A DNA stretch of 11,702 bases, from NCBI GenBank assembly GCA_049472395.1, contig JBLIRR010000081.1:1-11702 (forward strand), read 5' to 3'. The stretch comes from JBLIRR01 sp049472395. GTDB lineage: Bacteria > SZUA-182 > DTGQ01 > JBLIRR01. The notes under the pieces were generated by a model. It did no database searches and had not been told where the DNA came from. It was given only the letters and a program-made list of their open reading frames with translations. Both the position numbers and the translations under genes were made by a program. This document shows positions 8,083 to 11,702 of the stretch, piece after piece. Position 1 is the stretch's first letter, and each line of letters starts with the position of its first letter.

Positions 8083-9182
8083 TCATCCGGAATTCCTCCA
8101 TTCCGATATAGGTTTGATAAAGCCCAGGAATTTTAAATCATGCCCGCAATGAGAGCACCGAAATCTCTTTTTTTCCCGTCGAGGAATTTTAGGCAAAAGA
8201 TCACGGATTACATCATAGATGAGGCTAATGAGTTGTGATATCTTTTCAATCGATAGTCTGCTATTTGGATTGAGGAAGCCATAGTGCCTTACTTTCATAA
8301 ATCTGGGTGGCAGTACATGCTGAAGAAATCTTCTGATGAATTCAATAGCATCAAGACTCATGGGTTTCCATTTTTTCTTGCTACGATCCTTATAGAGAAA
8401 TCGAACTACATGATTATCATAACTTTTGATCCGATTATTGGAGATTGCAACTCGAAAGACATACCGCGAAAGATATCTGAGCGAGGTATGCCCCTGCCCC
8501 ACAGCCTGACTGTCAATTACCCAATCCTGTTTCCAAACGGCAGCAGGTATGTGATTCATAAGATGGGCTTTTTTCATAGCATCTCTGAATTTCGCCCTGA
8601 ACACTATGGCCAGCGGTTTTGTATGGACAAAAAGATCCTGTCGTGAAGGCAACCACTCCTCATCCTTTTCCGATATGGCTCCACCGGGAATAACCAGATG
8701 GAGATGGGGGTGAAATTGAAGATTGCCACCCCACGTGTGCAGGATCGCCACATATCCAATCCTTGTGGAACCAATAAACCGTTTATCTTGTGCCAGTTTT
8801 TTCAATGACTCGTATGCACACGAAAACAAGGCTTCGTACGTTGCCTTTTGATTTGATCTGACAACATCACGCAGAGGTTTCGGAAGGGTAATGTAATGGT
8901 GAGGAGAAAATAATGGGTTGGCAGGAGTTTTTCCATCTGTTTCCGGAGCCACTCGTCCGACTTATCATACTGACAAGTCGGACAATGTCTGTTGCCACAG
9001 CAGCAGGGAATCGAATGGAGTGAGTGACAATTTTCACAATCATAAAGGACTGCACCAAAAGAACCGCTGCGGCATTCACAAATCGCATTTATTACTTTTC
9101 TGTGATGTTTCGGTATTCGATCTCCATACCAGGCCAGATATTCTGGCCCATACGTTCGAAAGATATCCTGGATGGCACTCAT
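8083..9182 (-). pseudogene. IS91-family HUH transposase, broken by a 5-bp duplication
   Basis: The first 97 residues are read from 9182 and the rest continues in another frame down to 8083. The break is an exact 5-base tandem duplication, GTAAT at 8888-8892 and 8893-8897 on the + strand. Deleting one copy gives an uninterrupted 364-residue protein reading LLTITLPKPLRDVVRSNQ across the site, which fits the family. The N-terminal part is a zinc-binding domain (CENC, CCCGNRHCPTCQ). The C-terminal part has the HUH motif in FHPHLHLVIPGG and the two-tyrosine motif YLSRY of IS91 rolling-circle transposases, then a small C-terminal CSHCGHD zinc motif. Its ATG overlaps the recombinase stop as ATGA (9182-9179), implying coupled translation. 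A sequencing error is less likely for a 5-base event than for a single base. Confidence 0.88.
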
Positions 9183-10053
9183 GACAACACCCCCTGCATT
9201 ACCTGAGTAACCCGCTGATGAGAGTCATTTTGTGCCTGTGTCGTGACATGCAGATAAATCATAGTGCTTTTCAGTGTCTTATGACCCAGGATTTTTTGCA
9301 CATGGCGAATGGGAATATTGGCTTCAAGAAGATGGGTTGCATACGCATATCTGAAAATGTGGGGATGGACGTGTTTCTTGAATTCCAGCCTTTTTGCAGT
9401 GCTTTGGAGAACACCTTGAACTCCGGAGTCACTGACATGATTCTGGGCGAACCTCGAATCTTTGCCGCCATTTCGACCCATTGCCGGAAAAATCCATGTT
9501 GGGTTCTGATGAGTAATGTAATACTTCCTCAAACTCTCCAGAGTGATTTTCGGTAACGGTACCGTCCGGTCCTGGGCACCTTTTCCAGCATGTATATGCA
9601 CTAATCCCCGATCCGAGAGAATATCACCCACTTGCAGCGATGTTGCTTCCCGCAGTCTCAGGCCAAGGGAATATAAGGTCAGATAAAATGTACGACTTTG
9701 CAAAGTAGGCATGGCATAAATAATCTTTCGAACTTCCTGAGTGCTCAGAATAGTTGGCAGGGTCTCATCCCGCTTCCATTTTATTTCATGAAAATATTCC
9801 ACGAGCGGACAAGTGTTTTTTTGAAAAAATGACTGATTCCGCTGTAACTTATTCGTAATGAAGCAGCGCTCCATCCAAAGTCGCTTTGACAACAGAGCCA
9901 GTATTGACGTAAATCCTCTTCAGTAATTTCTTCAAGAGGTTTATTATAAAAACGTTGCAAACGTAAAACAGAACTGGTATAAGATTGTTTACTCCTGTCT
10001 GCATAGCCAGATAATTGGAGATCTTCTTTGAAACGTTGAATTAAATTATTCAC
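9179..10053 (-). pseudogene. XerC-like tyrosine recombinase of the IS91 element, frameshifted
   Basis: Translation probably begins at GTG (10053-10051), preceded by AAGGAAG. Residues 1 to about 85 form the SAM-like core-binding domain (LSGYADRSKQSYTSSVLRLQRFY). The frame then breaks near 9785-9797: adding one T to the TTTT run (coding strand) restores ...VRSWNIFHEIKWKRDETLPTILS and a full protein of about 291 residues. The catalytic domain keeps the expected residues: Arg in LGLRLREA, HIFR, GH in ILGHKT and the nucleophile Tyr in TMIYLHV. It overlaps the transposase start by four bases. It lacks the extra segment typical of integron integrases and matches IS91-associated recombinases, so I do not regard it as IntI. 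A single-base change could also be a sequencing error. Confidence 0.82.
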
Positions 10054-10054
10054 A

Positions 10055-10096
10055 GTATCTTCCTTTCTTGTGCTGTTCTTATCGAAGTGAAGATAC
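10055..10096 (-). promoter_or_regulatory. Leader hairpin that could mask the recombinase ribosome binding site
   Basis: On the - strand transcript GTATCTTC (10096-10089) can pair with GAAGATAC (10062-10055), eight perfect pairs around a 26-base loop. The right arm overlaps the AAGGAAG ribosome binding site just before the GTG start at 10053. Pairing would hide the site, which would keep recombinase expression low. A possible promoter lies upstream on the same strand (TTGAAT, 17 bases, TATCTT, near 10156-10128). This is read from sequence only. Confidence 0.35.
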
Positions 10097-10201
10097 CGAC
10101 TTGCACGAATGTTTATAGTTATATAAGATACTATAGATTGTTGCGTTATTCAAGTATGAATGCTGGAGGTAAGGGAAATTTTACTGCCGCGGAGCGGCTT
10201 A

Positions 10202-10324
10202 CTTGAACAAGGCGCTGCACCGGACAGAAACCGCAGGCCGTTTTTAGCTAAGCACGGCTATGGTTAGAATGATTATTTGTTAAAGATAAACCTTTGTTTT
10301 ATCGGCGTTTTCTGCCGGTTAACT
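10202..10324 (+). repeat. attC-like site 2
   Basis: R'' box CTTGAAC (10202-10208) is followed by arm ACCGG-A-CAGAAACCGC (10220-10235), with a bulged A, pairing with GGCGTTTTCTGCCGGT (about 10304-10319) with one mismatch. A second inner hairpin, GCCGT/ACGGC (around 10237-10259), sits in the centre. The sequence is clearly related to the sites at 518-637 and 10810-10933. The likely R' box is GTTAACT (10318-10324), which also shares bases with the stem, so the exact crossover point is less certain than at the other sites. Length about 120 bases is within the range for attC sites with a large variable central part. Confidence 0.65.
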
Positions 10325-10342
10325 TGTCGAAGGAGAAAAAAT

Positions 10343-10732
10343 ATGAATAGATACGACATAATAAAGCATGCTGATAAAATTCCTTACATAGAAGTAAAGA
10401 AGTATCTAGAAAAATTTATCGAAAACTGCATTCTGAAAGTAAGAAAAGAAAGGTGGTACACACTTATAAATTCACCGCAAAAAATATATCAAAAATTCAA
10501 TTCACTATGGAACCATCTAGATTTAGCAAAATTAATAAAAAATGTAACATATGAGGAATTGGAAAAATATGAAAAATGGTATTGGTTTTACAATATGGAT
10601 GATTTTGCTTATAAAATTCAAAATAAAGATATAAAAGCAGTTTGCGATAATGTAGATGGATTTTTGTTTGGAAGTTCTTCAAACCTTATTGTGTTTTTAA
10701 CTCACGAAGGTGATAATTACCTATATAAATAA
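10343..10732 (+). CDS. Hypothetical cassette protein, 129 residues
   Basis: I do not recognise this protein. The start at ATG 10343 is chosen because a good AAGGAG (10330-10335) lies seven bases before it; an upstream start at 10277 would read through the attC site. It is lysine- and tyrosine-rich, has no signal peptide or membrane segment, and begins MNRYDIIKHADKIP. The C-terminal part (DNVDGFLFGSSSNLIVFLTHEGDNYLY) looks like a small alpha/beta fold, somewhat like immunity or SMI1-type small proteins, but that is only an impression. Its base composition is much more AT-rich than the next cassette's gene, as expected for genes gathered from different sources. It sits alone between two related attC sites and has no promoter of its own that I can see. 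Confidence 0.75.
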   Translation: MNRYDIIKHADKIPYIEVKKYLEKFIENCILKVRKERWYTLINSPQKIYQKFNSLWNHLDLAKLIKNVTYEELEKYEKWYWFYNMDDFAYKIQNKDIKAVCDNVDGFLFGSSSNLIVFLTHEGDNYLYK

Positions 10733-10809
10733 TTGGTGCCGGAGTTTAATTAGTCGAATATGTTAATAGATAATCTTGTTCTTTTGCAGTATGAAAAAGG
10801 AAAGGAAAA

Positions 10810-10933
10810 TCCTAACGCTGCACCGGACAGAAACCGCAAGACGTTTTTAGCCAAGCCCAGCTGTGATTAGAGCATTTATTTTTTAAAGATAACATCTTGT
10901 TTCATAAGCGGTTTCTGCCGGTGAGCATTAGGC
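10810..10933 (+). repeat. attC-like site 3
   Basis: This is the clearest of the three related sites. CCTAA (10811-10815), GCT (10817-10819), CACCGG (10821-10826), bulged A (10827) and CAGAAACCGC (10828-10837) pair in order with GCGGTTTCTG (10908-10917), CCGGTG (10918-10923), AGC (10924-10926) and TTAGG (10928-10932). The unpaired G (10820) and A (10827) on one strand resemble the extrahelical bases of attC sites. R'' is TCCTAAC (10810-10816); R' reads ATTAGGC (10927-10933) rather than the usual GTT-starting box. The site ends the hypothetical-protein cassette. Confidence 0.7.
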
Positions 10934-10967
10934 ACACACTCAAATCCATTTTATTTTGGAGAATGAT

Positions 10968-11687
10968 ATGTCAGCGAAGACGGTTAGTGAAGAGGCAGCT
11001 CATACAGTATCTCCTCGCCAGTGGATCAGATTAGTTGTGGTGTATCTCCTAATCCCCCTGATTTTATTTATATGCGGGGGGGCCCTCGGCTGGTGGCAGG
11101 CGTGGCTATATTCCATGCTGATTTTGGCCGCTAGTATTGGTGGGCGCATGTGGGCGGAACAACGACATCCCGGCTTAACAGCCGAAAGACAAAATATTGA
11201 AACTATCCAAAACGCAAAGGCTTGGGATAAAGTGCTTGCTCCACTGATGGCGGTGAGTGTCGTGTTCCCTATGGTCATTGTGGCAGGGCTGGACCATCGC
11301 TTCAACTGGTCCCCCGAATTTCCGCTATGGCTCAGCGTGGTAGGATTCATTTTTATCGCGTTCGGTTACGCCTTCGCTGCATGGGCCTTGGCAGAGAACC
11401 GGTTCTTCTCCAGTGTGGTACGTATTCAGACAGATCGAGGGCATTTGGTGTGTGATACTGGTCCGTACCGGTTTGTACGGCATCCAGGTTATGCCGGAAG
11501 TATGCTTCCACTGTTCGGTATTGTTCTTGCTCTGGGTTCGGTATGGACTCTGATACCTGCGGCGGTGGCAACAATCATCGCGGTGATTAGAACCGCACTT
11601 GAAGACCAGACTTTACAGGAAGAGTTGCCGGGCTATCGAGACTATGCACAACGCGTGCGCTATCGGTTGATTCCTGGGATATACTGA
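10968..11687 (+). CDS. Isoprenylcysteine carboxyl methyltransferase (ICMT)-like membrane protein
   Basis: This 239-residue integral membrane protein has about five hydrophobic segments (near residues 20-40, 46-62, 86-107, 119-141 and 175-210). The family signature is GPYRFVRHPGYAGSML (about 166-181) followed by a C-terminal EDQTLQEELPGYRDYAQRVRYRLIPG-type tail with Glu, Pro-Gly-Tyr and Tyr residues that bind cofactor in ICMT/PEMT-type enzymes. Relatives transfer a methyl group from S-adenosylmethionine to a lipid-linked or small acceptor; bacteria lack protein prenyl-CaaX processing, so the substrate here is unknown. The start is ATG 10968 with GGAG at 10958-10961; an in-frame TTG at 10956 is less likely. 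It begins just inside the cassette boundary, is more GC-rich than the preceding gene, and its own attC would lie past the window end. Confidence 0.85.
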   Translation: MSAKTVSEEAAHTVSPRQWIRLVVVYLLIPLILFICGGALGWWQAWLYSMLILAASIGGRMWAEQRHPGLTAERQNIETIQNAKAWDKVLAPLMAVSVVFPMVIVAGLDHRFNWSPEFPLWLSVVGFIFIAFGYAFAAWALAENRFFSSVVRIQTDRGHLVCDTGPYRFVRHPGYAGSMLPLFGIVLALGSVWTLIPAAVATIIAVIRTALEDQTLQEELPGYRDYAQRVRYRLIPGIY

Positions 11688-11702
11688 GAGACCTGAGTGC
11701 TG

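Larger units (their letters stand above)
7835..10201 (-). mobile_element. IS91-family element with accessory tyrosine recombinase (decayed; ends approximate)
   Basis: Two overlapping genes on the - strand, a XerC-like recombinase followed by a HUH transposase, are an arrangement known for a subset of IS91-family elements. Both genes carry a frame-breaking indel, so it is probably inactive unless helped in trans. Candidate ends are the AAGCCG (7835-7840) and CGGCTT (10195-10200) short inverted sequences; the left end is preceded by CAAG (7831-7834), a tetranucleotide used by IS91 elements. The 250 bases beyond the transposase (7835-8082) have no gene; they are AT-rich with a gggg-ttata-gggg motif near 7842-7854 that might belong to the origin end. 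The outer limits are inferred. Confidence 0.55.
7829..10318 (+). other. Putative integron cassette containing a degenerate IS91-type element
   Basis: GTTCAAGAAGCCG at 7828-7840 is the reverse complement of CGGCTT (10195-10200) plus CTTGAAC (10202-10208), interrupted only by one extra A (10201). As with the efflux cassette, these are exactly the two sequences that would join and pair in a circular cassette. The interior is almost entirely the IS91-family recombinase and transposase on the - strand. The alternative is that an IS91 element inserted at a CAAG/CTTG or GAAC/GTTC tetranucleotide, its known preferred target, within an attC R box, and that AAGCCG/CGGCTT are its short terminal repeats. 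Both could be true in sequence of events. Confidence 0.5.

Noticed and set aside
8284..9556. Several + strand ORFs opposite the IS91 genes
   Set aside because: They are antisense shadows of the transposase and recombinase, which show clear family motifs on the - strand.
9179..10053. Tyrosine recombinase as the integron integrase IntI
   Set aside because: Its length (about 291 residues when repaired), lack of the extra IntI segment and ATGA overlap with an IS91 transposase point to an IS-associated recombinase.
10277..10342. Upstream start for the hypothetical cassette protein
   Set aside because: The extra 22 residues would be encoded by the attC site itself; ATG 10343 has a good AAGGAG at proper spacing.

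Overview
The window looks like part of a chromosomal-type integron cassette array from an AT-rich Gram-negative bacterium. The Gram-negative call rests on an outer-membrane TolC-type protein, a lipoprotein periplasmic adaptor and an RND inner-membrane pump. The phylum cannot be fixed from this sequence, and no integron integrase (intI) gene is in view.

Layout. (0) Bases 1 to about 480 carry no credible protein gene; they resemble the structured 5' part of a group II intron without its reverse transcriptase. They run into a damaged attC-like site (about 518-637). (1) Bases 632-7828 hold a three-gene operon, all on the + strand and behind its own promoter and operator-like palindrome: an outer-membrane factor fused to an ABC-type substrate-binding domain (1013-3403), a lipoprotein membrane-fusion protein (3459-4553) and an RND efflux pump (4563-7619). 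They are followed by a hairpin site (7748-7834) that fits an attC. (2) Bases 7829-10318 hold an IS91-family element on the - strand, with a XerC-like tyrosine recombinase and a HUH transposase overlapping by ATGA. Both genes are broken by small indels. A second-family attC follows (10202-10324). (3) Bases 10319-10927 hold a small unknown AT-rich gene and a related attC (10810-10933). (4) From about 10928 a gene for an isoprenylcysteine carboxyl methyltransferase-like membrane protein runs almost to the window end.

The key structural evidence is that the bases just after one attC are the reverse complement of the bases that open the next attC. The sequence at 631-644 pairs with 7741-7754 (13 of 14), and 7828-7840 pairs with 10195-10208 (13 pairs with one bulged A). 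This is what integron theory predicts, because in the excised circle a cassette's first bases and its attC R'' box form one stem. If so, the whole tripartite efflux system (7.2 kb, three genes, own promoter) is a single gene cassette, far larger than the usual one-gene cassette of under about 1 kb.

How the genes work together: the adaptor and the RND pump should form a proton-driven tripartite exporter with the TolC-like channel. The extra periplasmic binding-protein domain on the channel could give a capture or gating function not present in textbook pumps. The IS91 element looks like a decayed passenger. The last two cassettes look like ordinary single-gene cassettes of unknown benefit.
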